39,653 bases of DNA, taken from Syntrophaceae bacterium UBA2188 (GTDB lineage: Bacteria > Desulfobacterota > BSN033 > UBA1163). This document shows positions 1-7,851 of this stretch, in pieces (within the stretch, counting starts at the first letter, position 1; the number at the start of each line of letters is the position of its first letter). The notes below the pieces were generated by a model. That model did not search any database. It was given only the letters and a program-made list of their open reading frames with translations, and was not told the DNA's origin. Location: contig DCVM01000059.1 in NCBI GenBank assembly GCA_002327985.1, positions 1 to 39,653 of the forward strand. The letters are read 5' to 3'. A program made the position numbers and the translations under genes.

Positions 1-38
1 ATTTGATGCCCCGCAGCTTGCTGCGGGGTAGTTCACTT
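1..38. repeat. 38-bp palindromic intergenic repeat, copy 1
   Basis: The first 38 bases recur exactly at 194-231. The core is a perfect 9-bp stem (CCCCGCAGC / GCTGCGGGG) with a TT loop. It resembles the REP-type palindromes scattered between genes in many deltaproteobacterial genomes. The contig starts at its first base, which suggests that the assembly broke on a multicopy repeat. Confidence 0.85.
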
Positions 39-82
39 TATAAAAATATGCCAGAATACCCCTCAGCTCTGCTGGGGGGATG

Positions 83-180
83 AATGGCCTCCCTCTCCCC
101 TGGAGGGAGAGGGTTAGGGTGAGGGGGAAATGATCTTATCATCACCCCCACCTTAATCCTCCCCCATCAAGGGGGAAGAA
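83..180. repeat. GC-rich C-run/G-run intergenic repeat
   Basis: Alternating runs of CCCTCTCC and GGAGAGGG type form inverted repeats (83-130), followed by a second C-rich then G-rich unit (144-180). Related sequence occurs at 2709-2731 with 2990-3008, at 14611-14660 and at 27151-27243. It looks like a dispersed palindromic family. No coding potential is seen. Confidence 0.6.
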
Positions 181-193
181 AGTTTTTTAGAGA

Positions 194-231
194 ATTTGAT
201 GCCCCGCAGCTTGCTGCGGGGTAGTTCACTT
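194..231. repeat. 38-bp palindromic intergenic repeat, copy 2
   Basis: Exact direct copy of bases 1-38 with the same 9-bp stem and TT loop. The rest of 232-370 is AT-rich and shows no gene. Confidence 0.85.
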
Positions 232-370
232 ACAAAAAAAGGAGTCGTTATTTTAGTGTCATTTATTAGACATTAATCTTAAAATAAATATCTCTACTTA
301 TAACGATTTCCTTCTTCTCTAATTTTCATAAGCAGAATCTATGAAACAAATCAGCCATTTAAAAAAATCT

Positions 371-398
371 TTTACTAATACCATGGGGGTGGTATAAT
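371..398 (+). promoter_or_regulatory. sigma-70-like promoter for the lipoprotein gene
   Basis: TTTACT (371-376) and a perfect TATAAT (393-398) are separated by 16 bases. They lie 33 bases upstream of a strong ribosome-binding site (CTGGAGG) and the ATG at 431. The -10 box is ideal and the -35 box matches 4 of 6 positions. Confidence 0.55.
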
Positions 399-430
399 AA
401 TTGCTGATTTAAATTCTCTGGAGGTAAACG

Positions 431-1075
431 ATGAATATCAAGAATAGGTTATTCCTTAACGTTTTGCTTTTTATCTTTTTGGTTGGATGTGCTGGGGTTC
501 CTGTACGCGAGAGTGTCAAAGTTGACCTTAACGTTCCAGTTGGTAAGATCGAAGGTAATCAATTTATAGGGACCCGTTTTCCATTCAATGTATCAGCCCC
601 ACAGGGTTGGAAGGTGACCACAGAAATACCAGGTTTTATGGAGGAATTGGGATATGAGAAGCCAGGATTAGAAGAATCCGAAGTATTTATTTTTAATCCT
701 GTTACTCAATCAAATATTCAAATCGATTTCACTCCAGCAGGTCGATATTCCCAATTCAGTCAAGAATCGATCGAATGGCTGACCACTGCTGCCACGGGAA
801 GCTTTAAGGAGGAGTTACAGGAAGAACACGGAAAGAATATTCAGGTTGACATTGGTCCCACAGAGCCTATTTCTTTGAAGGGTGTTCAATTTGCCGCAAA
901 GAAATATGCAACCTATACCATTAAAGGGGTAAAACGCGAGCAGGGATGGATTTATGCATTTACAGAACCTTACCAGATCTTTATCTTCTATGTGATATTG
1001 GAGAAGGAGGAAGCAAACGATCGTCAGGGTATGAAGAGAATTCTCGATTCTTTTGAGGTCATTTCAAAAAAATAA
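431..1075 (+). CDS. Secreted lipoprotein, PsbP-like size and layout, function unknown
   Basis: A protein of 214 residues with a lipoprotein signal peptide: a basic start (KNR), a hydrophobic stretch at residues 7-18 and a lipobox LVGC with the lipidated Cys at position 20. The mature part is a single compact alpha/beta domain with an NVSAPQGWKV segment and a C-terminal MKRILDSFEV helix. This pattern is seen in small secreted PsbP/Mog1-fold proteins; the fold assignment is a guess from layout. The start is supported by a strong Shine-Dalgarno site (GGAGG, 7 bases upstream) and the TATAAT box. The next gene follows 27 bases later with its own ribosome-binding site, so the two may be co-transcribed up to the terminator at 1399-1441. 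I do not recognise a specific function. Confidence 0.85.
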   Translation: MNIKNRLFLNVLLFIFLVGCAGVPVRESVKVDLNVPVGKIEGNQFIGTRFPFNVSAPQGWKVTTEIPGFMEELGYEKPGLEESEVFIFNPVTQSNIQIDFTPAGRYSQFSQESIEWLTTAATGSFKEELQEEHGKNIQVDIGPTEPISLKGVQFAAKKYATYTIKGVKREQGWIYAFTEPYQIFIFYVILEKEEANDRQGMKRILDSFEVISKK

Positions 1076-1102
1076 AAATTGAAAGGGAAAGGAGTTTAGA
1101 AC

Positions 1103-1354
1103 ATGGCAACCAAATCAAAGTCAAAAGTTTATAAATGCGAAACGTGTGGATTGGTGACTACTGAAAAAGGACATCTTTGTAGTCCCAAGGAGGTCAAGAA
1201 GGCTTACACCTGTGAGTATTGTGGCATTTCGGTTAGCGATCCCAGGCATGTCTGTAAGCCAAAAGTCACAAAATTAAGCTATGTCTGTGATGCCTGTGGT
1301 CGGGTGGCAGTAGGTAAAGAGGAAGTGTGCCATCCCAAAAAGATAAAAAGTTAA
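1103..1354 (+). CDS. 83-residue microprotein of three tandem zinc-knuckle repeats
   Basis: The protein is three copies of a 25-residue unit, C-x2-C-G-x7-H-x-C-x-P-K. Cys and His ligands lie at 12, 15, 24, 26; then 37, 40, 49, 51; then 62, 65, (Glu74), 76. The period is exactly 25. In the third unit the His position is Glu, so that site may bind metal less well. The remaining sequence is rich in Lys, so nucleic-acid binding is possible but not shown. The start has an AAAGGAG ribosome-binding site. A Rho-independent terminator follows the stop codon. Small repeated zinc-ribbon proteins of this kind are usually annotated as hypothetical, and I know of no assigned function. Confidence 0.85.
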   Translation: MATKSKSKVYKCETCGLVTTEKGHLCSPKEVKKAYTCEYCGISVSDPRHVCKPKVTKLSYVCDACGRVAVGKEEVCHPKKIKS

Positions 1355-1398
1355 GAAGTTTCATTTTCTTTTTTAAATTTACAGAGGTGATTTTTCAA

Positions 1399-1441
1399 AG
1401 GGCCCCTCAAAACGAATCGTTTGAAGGGCCTTGATTTTTTT
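1399..1441 (+). terminator. Rho-independent terminator
   Basis: An inverted repeat pairs 1401-1415 (GGCCCCTCAAAACGA) with 1417-1430, with one mismatch and one bulge. It is followed by a T-rich tract at 1435-1441. It ends the lipoprotein/zinc-knuckle transcript before the flavodiiron gene. Confidence 0.8.
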
Positions 1442-1496
1442 GGATTCATGGTTTCTAATTGAGATATTAAATTTTAAGATGGGGTGGAGGGCTCGC

Positions 1497-2681
1497 ATGG
1501 AAAAGGTTGAGTTAAAAAAGGGAATTTATTGGGTTGGAGCGGTTGATTGGAACATAAGAGATTTTCATGGGTATTCTACCCCTTTGGGGACTACCTACAA
1601 TGCTTATCTGATATTGGATGAGAAGAATGTTCTGGTGGATACGGTGAAAGCTCCGTTCTATCTTGAGATGATGGGGCGCATTTCAGAGATCATTGACCCT
1701 TCAAAAATTGATGTGGTGGTTTCGAATCATGTGGAGATGGACCATTCCGGTTCGCTGATTCAGCTGGTCGAAAGGATTGGAAATCCGACCGTACTGACTT
1801 CTGAGAGGGGTCAAAAAGGTCTGACAAAACATTATAAGAAATCGCTGAGATTCAAGGTCGTGAAGAGCGGGGAAACCTTTTCCATTGGACATCGGACCCT
1901 CACGTTTGTGGAAGCTCCGATGCTTCACTGGCCGGATAGCATGTTCACCTATATCCCGGAGGATAAACTTCTTTTACCCAATGATGCTTTTGGCCAGCAT
2001 GTTGCCTCTTGCCAGAGATTTGAGGATGAGGTGGGGGATGAGGTGATGAAATATGCCGCCAAATATTATGCAAATATCCTTTGGCCCCTGGCGCCCCTCA
2101 TTTTAAAGAAGGTGGACGAAGTGGTGAAGATGGGGATTCCCATTGATATGATTGGGCCCAGCCATGGTCTTATCTGGAGGAAGGACCCCGGGCGAATCAT
2201 TCAGGCGTATGTGGATTGGAGTCAGGGAAAAGCGGGGAATAAGGTTCTTGTCGTATACGACACAATGTGGGGGAGTACAGAGAGCCTTGCCAAAGCTATC
2301 CTGACGGGTTTGATCGAAGAGAAAGTGGAAGCAAGGCTTCTTCATCTGCGATCCAATCATCGGAGCGATATCATTGAAGAGATGCTTGAAGCGAAGGGAA
2401 TCCTTTTGGGTTCTCCCACGTTGAACAACGGGATGTTTCCAACGATGGGGGAATTCTTAACCTATATGAGGGGATTGAGACCGAAAGGGAAGATTTTTGG
2501 CCTCTTTGGATCGCATGGATGGGGAGGGGGAGCCATCAAGGAAATGAGAAAGACTCTGGAGCAGGAGAAATTTGAGATCTGGGAGAAGGAACTTCCTGTC
2601 CAATTTGTTCCGGATCCCGAAGAATTGAAAAGTGCTGTCCAATTCGGGCAGGAATTTGCCCGAAAAGTATTGCCGGCATAG
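1497..2681 (+). CDS. fprA: A-type flavodiiron protein (O2/NO reductase)
   Basis: A protein of 394 residues that reduces O2 to water and/or NO to N2O in the cytoplasm of anaerobes. The N-terminal metallo-beta-lactamase-like domain carries the diiron ligands: H78, E80, D82, H83 (HVEMDH), H144 (LHWPDS), D163 (NDAFG) and H223 (SHG). The C-terminal flavodoxin domain starts near residue 249 (VYDTMWGSTE is the FMN phosphate loop). There is no fused rubredoxin or flavin reductase domain, as in class A. I chose the ATG at 1497 because GGAGG lies 6 bases upstream. A longer TTG reading from 1431 would run into the terminator. O2 versus NO preference cannot be read from sequence. Confidence 0.95.
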   Translation: MEKVELKKGIYWVGAVDWNIRDFHGYSTPLGTTYNAYLILDEKNVLVDTVKAPFYLEMMGRISEIIDPSKIDVVVSNHVEMDHSGSLIQLVERIGNPTVLTSERGQKGLTKHYKKSLRFKVVKSGETFSIGHRTLTFVEAPMLHWPDSMFTYIPEDKLLLPNDAFGQHVASCQRFEDEVGDEVMKYAAKYYANILWPLAPLILKKVDEVVKMGIPIDMIGPSHGLIWRKDPGRIIQAYVDWSQGKAGNKVLVVYDTMWGSTESLAKAILTGLIEEKVEARLLHLRSNHRSDIIEEMLEAKGILLGSPTLNNGMFPTMGEFLTYMRGLRPKGKIFGLFGSHGWGGGAIKEMRKTLEQEKFEIWEKELPVQFVPDPEELKSAVQFGQEFARKVLPA

Positions 2682-2732
2682 TCCGTAGAAAATAAGGTAC
2701 GAGGACACCCTCTCCCCAACCCTCCCCTCTCG

Positions 2733-2988
2733 GAGACTGTGTCATCATGGTGGCCGAGGGACGGAGAGCCCGCTTTGGGAGCTTTAGAATTGCGATTCTT
2801 TGAAAGTGATGGCTAACAGTCCTGATCGTTGAAAATGATGTTTGTATGGTAAACAAAACTATGAATTTATTTACCAAAAAGTTTCGCTCTAAAGCTCCCT
2901 TAGCCGCTCCTCCATCCCTTAGCCGATTTATAAACTTCTGGAGAATTGGTTTTTATTTCTTTTCTATTTCATATTGTGACACAGTCTC
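2733..2988. mobile_element. MITE-like element with nested inverted repeats
   Basis: A 256-bp non-coding unit bounded by perfect 12-bp terminal inverted repeats: GAGACTGTGTCA at 2733-2744 and its complement at 2977-2988. Inside it, 2752-2788 pairs imperfectly with 2888-2924 (28 of 37 positions, the inner 12 perfect), and TGGTAAA (2847-2853) pairs with TTTACCA (2870-2876). The flanks are the two halves of the GC-rich intergenic repeat, as if the element had landed in it. No target-site duplication is evident. The ends resemble those of some IS elements, but I cannot name a parent. Confidence 0.65.
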
Positions 2989-3027
2989 TTGGGGGTGAGG
3001 GTGAGGGATGCTTCGAATAAAAAATCG

Positions 3028-3414
3028 ATGGAAAAAACGGGTTCTTACAATCAAATGGTGATGGAGCATTTGAAGCATCCGAGGAATATGGGTGAGATGG
3101 AAAACCCCGATGGCATTGGAGAGGCCCAGAATCCTGTGTGCGGGGATACGATGAGGCTCTTCATCAAAGTGGAGATGGACCGAATCGTAGAGGCGACGTT
3201 TCTGACTTTCGGGTGTGGGGCCGCCATCGCTTCTTCGAGCATGACGACAGAGATGATCAAAGGAAAAACCATTCAAGAAGTTCTCATGATTTCAGATCAG
3301 ACGATTGCCGATGCTCTCGGTGGACTTCCACCGGCCAAGATCCATTGTTCCATCCTTGCTGAGAAAGCCATCCATGCCGCTGTTTTAGATTATCAAAAAA
3401 GGAGAGAGGGGTGA
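3028..3414 (+). CDS. nifU: IscU/NifU-type Fe-S cluster scaffold
   Basis: A 128-residue scaffold on which a cysteine desulfurase and ferrous iron assemble Fe-S clusters for transfer to apoproteins. It has the three conserved cluster cysteines, C38 (PVCGD), C63 (FGCGAA) and C107 (IHCS), plus D40. The length matches the IscU or NifU N-terminal domain; the C-terminal Nfu domain of full NifU is absent. I start it at the ATG at 3028; a TTG at 2989 would begin right at the edge of the MITE-like element. No iscS/nifS lies next to it. Its stop codon is followed closely by tldE. The NifU-like type with separate partners is common in anaerobes. Confidence 0.9.
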   Translation: MEKTGSYNQMVMEHLKHPRNMGEMENPDGIGEAQNPVCGDTMRLFIKVEMDRIVEATFLTFGCGAAIASSSMTTEMIKGKTIQEVLMISDQTIADALGGLPPAKIHCSILAEKAIHAAVLDYQKRREG

Positions 3415-3419
3415 TTCCA

Positions 3420-4775
3420 ATGGCCATAACAGAATCTGCTCTCCATTTATTAAAAAACGTGGTTCAAGAATCCCCTGCTGATCAAACAGAGGTTGTCCTT
3501 TTAACAGAAGATTCATCACTCACCCGTTTTGCAGGTTCTGCCATTCATCAGCATGTTGCGGAAAAAAACCAGATTGTCATCCTACGGGTGGTTTTGGGAA
3601 AAAGGATTGCTGTTGTCACCACCAATATTTTTCAACCTTCCTCATTAAAACAATCCCTTCAAAGGGCCGTTTCCCTTGCCAAGGTTCAACAGCCCAATGA
3701 TGAATTTATTTCTTTGCCGGGGCCGAAACCCATACCTGAGATCGAGTCCTTTTCTAAAAATATTAGCCGCCTCACACCTAATCAGAAGGTCAGGATGATT
3801 AAAAATCTTTTGAGGCAAGTGAAAGAAAAGAGATGCAACGCATCCGGTGCTTTTTCGAATGGAGTGGTGAAACTGGCCGTAATCAATTCACTCGGAGTGG
3901 AAGCTTATCAGGAATTTTCTGACCTGTTCCTTCATCTGATCGTTGAGAATGAGAAAAGTTCTGGCTATGCAAGTTTCGTGGCAAGGGATCCTGATCAATT
4001 AGATATCGATGCTTTGGCCCAAGAGGCGATCGGAAAGACATCAAAGGAAGAACCGATGCAGATTGAACCGGGGGAGTATGAGGTCATTTTAGAACCTTAT
4101 GCCGTGAGTGAACTCATGTCCTTTCTGGGCTATCTGGGTTTTCATGCGCTGGCGGTACAAGAAGGACGCAGTTTTTTCGTAAATCGGTTCGGAGAAAAAA
4201 TGGTGGATGAGAAGGTGACGATTTATGATGATGGGCTTGACCCGGGAGGACTGCAAGTCCCTTTCGACTTCGAGGGCCTTCCAAAAAAGAGAGTCACCTT
4301 TTTTGAAAGAGGAGTGGCTAAAGAAGTCACCTATGACTCCTTCACAGCCGGTCGAGAGGGAATGGACTCCACCGGTCATGGCCTGATTGCACCCAACACG
4401 GTAGGCCCCATTCCGATCAACCTCTTTATGACGGGAGGGGAATCTTCCCTGGAGGCGATGGTCACCTCTGTTCAAAGAGGAATTTATGTAACCCGATTCC
4501 ATTATACCAATGTGGTCGAGCCTATGAATGCCGTCATCACCGGAATGACACGGGATGGGACTTATTTAATTGAAAGAGGTGAGATTAAAAGACCCATCAA
4601 GAATCTAAGGTTTACCGAATCTATACTAAAGGCTCTTTCTCAAGTGACTGCGATTTCAAAAAATCGAAGAATTTGTTCTGAGGGAACAGTCTACTCCAGA
4701 CGTTTTGTGACAGGTACGGTTGCCCCAGCCATCAAAGTGGATGGGTTTAATTTTTCAGGGGTATCTGCCTTATAA
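3420..4775 (+). CDS. pmbA: TldE/PmbA-family protein, non-catalytic partner of TldD
   Basis: A 451-residue homologue of TldE, which with TldD forms the TldD/E heterodimeric protease that unfolds and cleaves peptides such as modified microcins and antitoxins. As expected for TldE, the HExxxH zinc motif is absent. The N-terminal region (residues 1-120) fits the family alpha/beta domain, and the central block (GREGMDSTGHGL) and the C-terminal beta-rich half match the PmbA pattern. The ATG at 3420 has GGAGAGAGGG 9 bases upstream, inside the end of the nifU-like gene; a GTG at 3411 would overlap the nifU stop. TldD follows 92 bases downstream. No RiPP precursor is visible nearby, so the substrate is unknown. 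Confidence 0.92.
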   Translation: MAITESALHLLKNVVQESPADQTEVVLLTEDSSLTRFAGSAIHQHVAEKNQIVILRVVLGKRIAVVTTNIFQPSSLKQSLQRAVSLAKVQQPNDEFISLPGPKPIPEIESFSKNISRLTPNQKVRMIKNLLRQVKEKRCNASGAFSNGVVKLAVINSLGVEAYQEFSDLFLHLIVENEKSSGYASFVARDPDQLDIDALAQEAIGKTSKEEPMQIEPGEYEVILEPYAVSELMSFLGYLGFHALAVQEGRSFFVNRFGEKMVDEKVTIYDDGLDPGGLQVPFDFEGLPKKRVTFFERGVAKEVTYDSFTAGREGMDSTGHGLIAPNTVGPIPINLFMTGGESSLEAMVTSVQRGIYVTRFHYTNVVEPMNAVITGMTRDGTYLIERGEIKRPIKNLRFTESILKALSQVTAISKNRRICSEGTVYSRRFVTGTVAPAIKVDGFNFSGVSAL

Positions 4776-4796
4776 AGGGTTCGAGGGCACAGGGGG

Positions 4797-4839
4797 TCAA
4801 GGGTTCAAGGGAATAAAACATGAAAACTTGAACCCTTGA
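4797..4839. repeat. Hairpin between pmbA and tldD
   Basis: A perfect 13-bp inverted repeat, TCAAGGGTTCAAG (4797-4809) with its complement at 4827-4839 and a 17-nt loop. No U-tract follows, so it is more likely an intergenic palindromic repeat or a transcript-stability hairpin than a terminator. Confidence 0.65.
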
Positions 4840-4867
4840 ATCCCATCGGTCGGAAGGTTTTGGTTTA

Positions 4868-6313
4868 ATGAAAGATCTTATCCAAAATATTCTTGATCTG
4901 GCGAAGTTGAAAAGGGTGGCCTACGCTGATATTCGAGTTGTTCGCCGCCAGAATGAAGAGATCGAAGTCAAGAACGGGAAGGTGGAAGCCCTGATCTATG
5001 ATGAGGATTTCGGCTTTGGAATAAGGGTCTTATTCCAAGGTGCCTGGGGATTTGCTTGCAGTTCTAAGGTAACCAAAAGGGAGATGGAGGCTGTTTTTAA
5101 CAAGGCACTCAAGATTGCCAAAGCCAGTTCAAGAATCAGAGGGAAAGAAATCCTCTTCCCTTTGACTTCTCCAATCAAAGATAGATATCAAACCCCGTTT
5201 TCTATTGACCCATTTGGCGTCGCTCCTGAAATGAAACTTCACTTTCTCCTCGATGCGGATGCAATCCTGCGTAAAAACAACAAGGTGAGGATCTCGGAGG
5301 CCTTTTTAGGATCATATAAAACAGAGAAGACCTTTGCTTCCACAGAGGGTTCTTATATCGAACAGGAGATTGTGGAATGTGGAGCGGGCATTGCCGCAAC
5401 CGTCATTGAGGGAAACGAGGTCCAGGTCCGATCCTATCCCAACTCTTTTCGAGGAAATTTTGCCACCCAGGGTTATGAGTGGATTGAGAAATTAGCCCTT
5501 CCAGATAAAGCAGAGGGGATCGCTGAGGAAGCTTCGCAACTCCTTTCAGCAAAGCCTTGTCCCTCTAAGGTGACAACCCTGATACTGGATAGTTCGCAGT
5601 TGGCCCTTCAGATTCACGAGTCCATCGGACATCCCATTGAGCTGGATCGAATTCTTGGAACAGAGGCCAGTTATGCCGGCACCAGTTTTTTAAAACCAGA
5701 GATGGTAGGTCATTTAAAATATGGTTCAGAAAAAGTCAATATCTTTGCTGATGCCACCCATCCCGGTGGGTTGGGAAGCTTCGGGTATGATGATGAAGGG
5801 ATCAAAGCCCAAAGAGTTCCGATTATCTCCCAGGGAATCTTAGTCAACCTTTTGACGTCAAGAGAGACAGCCCATCATCTGAAAAAAAAGAGCAACGGGA
5901 CGATGAGGGCGGATGGCTGGAATCGAATTCCTCTGATCCGGATGACCAATATCAATCTGGAGCCCGGGGAGTGGACACTGGAGCAGATGATCGCTGATAC
6001 GGAGGAGGGACTTTTCTTAACGACCAATCGAAGCTGGTCGATTGATGACAAAAGAATTAATTTCCAGTTTGGAACTGAAATTGGCTGGGAGATCAAAAAT
6101 GGCAAACTGGGCGAGATGGTCAAAAATCCAACCTATACTGGGATTACTCCCCATTTCTGGAATTCGTGTGATGCCATTGCGAATCGCGAACACTGGCAGA
6201 TGTGGGGGACACCCAATTGTGGAAAGGGAGAACCGGGTCAAATTGCTCATGTGGGACACGGCACTGCACCCGCCCGGTTCAGAAATGTTCAAGTAGGGGT
6301 GATGAAAGGATAA
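4868..6313 (+). CDS. tldD: TldD metalloprotease
   Basis: A 481-residue catalytic subunit of the TldD/E peptidase. The zinc motif is HESIGH, with H250, E251 and H255. The third metal ligand is the Cys of the NCGKGEPGQ block at C451, matching the conserved cysteine of the family. The N-terminal domain (residues 1-200) and the glycine-rich motif near 285-310 (PGGLGSFGYDDEG) fit canonical TldD. The ATG at 4868 has GGAAGG upstream. With the upstream pmbA it forms the expected heterodimer pair. The order here is pmbA then tldD, 92 bases apart with a hairpin between. Confidence 0.95.
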   Translation: MKDLIQNILDLAKLKRVAYADIRVVRRQNEEIEVKNGKVEALIYDEDFGFGIRVLFQGAWGFACSSKVTKREMEAVFNKALKIAKASSRIRGKEILFPLTSPIKDRYQTPFSIDPFGVAPEMKLHFLLDADAILRKNNKVRISEAFLGSYKTEKTFASTEGSYIEQEIVECGAGIAATVIEGNEVQVRSYPNSFRGNFATQGYEWIEKLALPDKAEGIAEEASQLLSAKPCPSKVTTLILDSSQLALQIHESIGHPIELDRILGTEASYAGTSFLKPEMVGHLKYGSEKVNIFADATHPGGLGSFGYDDEGIKAQRVPIISQGILVNLLTSRETAHHLKKKSNGTMRADGWNRIPLIRMTNINLEPGEWTLEQMIADTEEGLFLTTNRSWSIDDKRINFQFGTEIGWEIKNGKLGEMVKNPTYTGITPHFWNSCDAIANREHWQMWGTPNCGKGEPGQIAHVGHGTAPARFRNVQVGVMKG

Positions 6314-6405
6314 AAAGATAAGGATAAGGTTGAGGTTGAGGGTTAGGTTGATAAAAATCTTCCCCTAAACCTAAGCATGTGAGTAGAACGACCGTCATCC
6401 TGAAC

Positions 6406-6573
6406 CTATTCCTCTTTTTTGGTGACGTCTTTGGCATAGCCTTCTCGGAAACCTTCGACCACCTTCTCAGAGACCTTTTTGGTGGCCTGGAAGATTTTTT
6501 TTAAGCCTTCCTCAAACAGCTCTTTGGCATCTTGGAGATCATCATCTTCTATCTTTTTGTGTTCTTCAACCAT
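6406..6573 (-). CDS. Small charged helical protein, 55 residues
   Basis: A short open frame starting MVEEHKKIEDDDL and ending DVTKKEE. Nearly all residues suit amphipathic helix: acidic and lysine-rich, with hydrophobics at three to four residue spacing (LFEEGLKKIFQATKKV). Codon choice looks like that of the neighbours. No clear ribosome-binding site is seen upstream, which lowers confidence. It lies between tldD and the TPR gene, on the same strand as the TPR gene and 177 bases downstream of it. I do not recognise a family. It could be a small coiled-coil protein conserved only in related genomes. Confidence 0.55.
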   Translation of the reverse strand: MVEEHKKIEDDDLQDAKELFEEGLKKIFQATKKVSEKVVEGFREGYAKDVTKKEE

Positions 6574-6599
6574 TTGTACGAACCATTTAAACGTAAGGC

Positions 6600-6749
6600 T
6601 TATTTAAAATCCAAATTCCTAATATCGAAATTCCTGCCTTCACCCAGGCGGAAATTTTTAAAAACTTTTATTTAGATCTGTTCGAAATGTGTGCTTTGGT
6701 CATTTGAATTTGTTTAGGATTTCGGATTTCGTTCTTCGAATTTCCGTCC
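6600..6749. repeat. Degenerate AT-rich intergenic repeat
   Basis: Short ATTCGAAAT-like words surround a CCTGCC...AGGCGG core, followed by ATTTAGATCTG. A similar arrangement (AATCCGAAATCCG, AGGCGGAA, TATTTAGACCTG) occurs at 27036-27118. I read both as copies of a dispersed repeat. No gene is seen. Confidence 0.45.
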
Positions 6750-7361
6750 TTATTTGGACGGTGCCGGCATCGCTTTCATCTTCTCAATCTGGGTTCTTAT
6801 CCGCTGGGCTCGTTCACTATTGGGATCCACTTTTAGATATTCTTCCCAGGCGTGAATCGCACCCTTCATATCCTCTTTGTCGTGAAGAAGCACAATGCCG
6901 ATATTATATCGACTGTTGGCGTGCCTTGGGTCGCTTTGAGCTGCCTTTCTGAACTCTTCAATCGCCCTATCAAATTGTCCTAATTTCCTATACATAATTC
7001 CCATATCTGTTCTGACATCAGGGTTATCTGGTTTGACCGTTAGGTATTGACTGTAAGCCTCGATAGCTTCCTTGGGTTGGTGCGAATCAAAATAAAGATT
7101 ACCCAATTCTACCCAGGCTGCAAGGTTTTTGGGGTCCCTCTTGACCATCTCCTTTAAAGTTTGAATTTGAGAAGCCTCTTCGATCGAATCACGAGAAGGT
7201 AGAGCCAGCGCTGGCGCACCTGCAGGAGACATTTGAGGCCTTTGGACCATAGCTGTTTCTTCGGAACCTTTTGTCCCTTTGAGAATGGCCACCGTTGCAC
7301 CGGTGATGAATCCAACGAGAAAAGCAATGGCAACGAGCAGAATCACTGTCTCTTTCTTCAT
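6750..7361 (-). CDS. Membrane-anchored TPR protein
   Basis: A 203-residue protein with an uncleaved-looking N-terminal membrane helix (residues 5-27, VILLVAIAFLVGFITGATVA), a low-complexity linker (30-60) and about three tetratricopeptide repeats. The TPRs lie roughly at 82-115 (AAWVELGNLYFDSHQ), 116-149 (RTDMGIMYRKLGQFDRAI) and 150-190 (SRYNIGIVLLHDKEDM). TPR domains serve as protein-protein adaptors; with one anchor the repeats probably face the periplasm or cytoplasmic surface. Similar short TPR proteins occur in cytochrome c maturation (the CcmH/NrfG type), but no ccm gene is present here, so the role is open. It is transcribed alone; the ATG follows AAAGGAATCG. Confidence 0.9.
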   Translation of the reverse strand: MKKETVILLVAIAFLVGFITGATVAILKGTKGSEETAMVQRPQMSPAGAPALALPSRDSIEEASQIQTLKEMVKRDPKNLAAWVELGNLYFDSHQPKEAIEAYSQYLTVKPDNPDVRTDMGIMYRKLGQFDRAIEEFRKAAQSDPRHANSRYNIGIVLLHDKEDMKGAIHAWEEYLKVDPNSERAQRIRTQIEKMKAMPAPSK

Positions 7362-7527
7362 GTTCGATTCCTTTTTTGATTATCATAACATGGATTAAAA
7401 AAGACGGAAAGTCATTTATTCCCTTTGATTTTTAGGGTCTTCCGTGGTAAAAATAGATATAGATTCACTTACAGTTAACCCCGTTTAGAGATCAATCCAT
7501 AACGGCGTGAAAAGGGAGGAAGGTACG

Positions 7528-7764
7528 ATGAAGTGTTATGTCTGTGCAAAGCAGGGAGTGGATAAGGATGCCGTAGCCATTTGCATCGTCTGCGGGATGG
7601 GGCTCTGTCTGGGCCATGCCTTTAAAGAAGAATTACTGGTCAGGGACGTCATTGATTGGGGATTTGGGGAGGAACGAATTGAATACCCCCACACGCTACC
7701 AAGGTTTATCTGCGCTGAGTGTAAACTGGCCATTGAGCAGAGAAAGAAGGTGGAAAGAAGATGA
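7528..7764 (+). CDS. DUF2180-family zinc-binding protein
   Basis: A 78-residue protein whose start (MKCYVCAKQGVDKDAVAIC) and length match the DUF2180 family of archaea and anaerobic bacteria. Likely zinc ligands are C3, C6, C19, C22, C27, H30, C62 and C65, a B-box or double zinc-ribbon arrangement. The ATG at 7528 has GGGAGGAAGG just upstream; an in-frame GTG at 7507 precedes that site and is less likely. Function in the family is unknown. The gene is followed 87 bases later by the response regulator on the same strand. Confidence 0.85.
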   Translation: MKCYVCAKQGVDKDAVAICIVCGMGLCLGHAFKEELLVRDVIDWGFGEERIEYPHTLPRFICAECKLAIEQRKKVERR

Positions 7765-7851
7765 GAGTTGTGAGTTCTGAGTGAAGAGTTAAAAAATAAA
7801 TTTCACCTAAAAAGGATTGTCTTTTTTCAAGAGATTACAGATAATAGTCCT

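Noticed and set aside
83..180. A possible CRISPR-like or tandem array in the leader
   Set aside because: The units are inverted and irregular, with no constant repeat and spacer lengths.
1431..1496. A TTG start for the flavodiiron protein at 1431
   Set aside because: It lies in the terminator; the ATG at 1497 has a proper ribosome-binding site and matches the family length.
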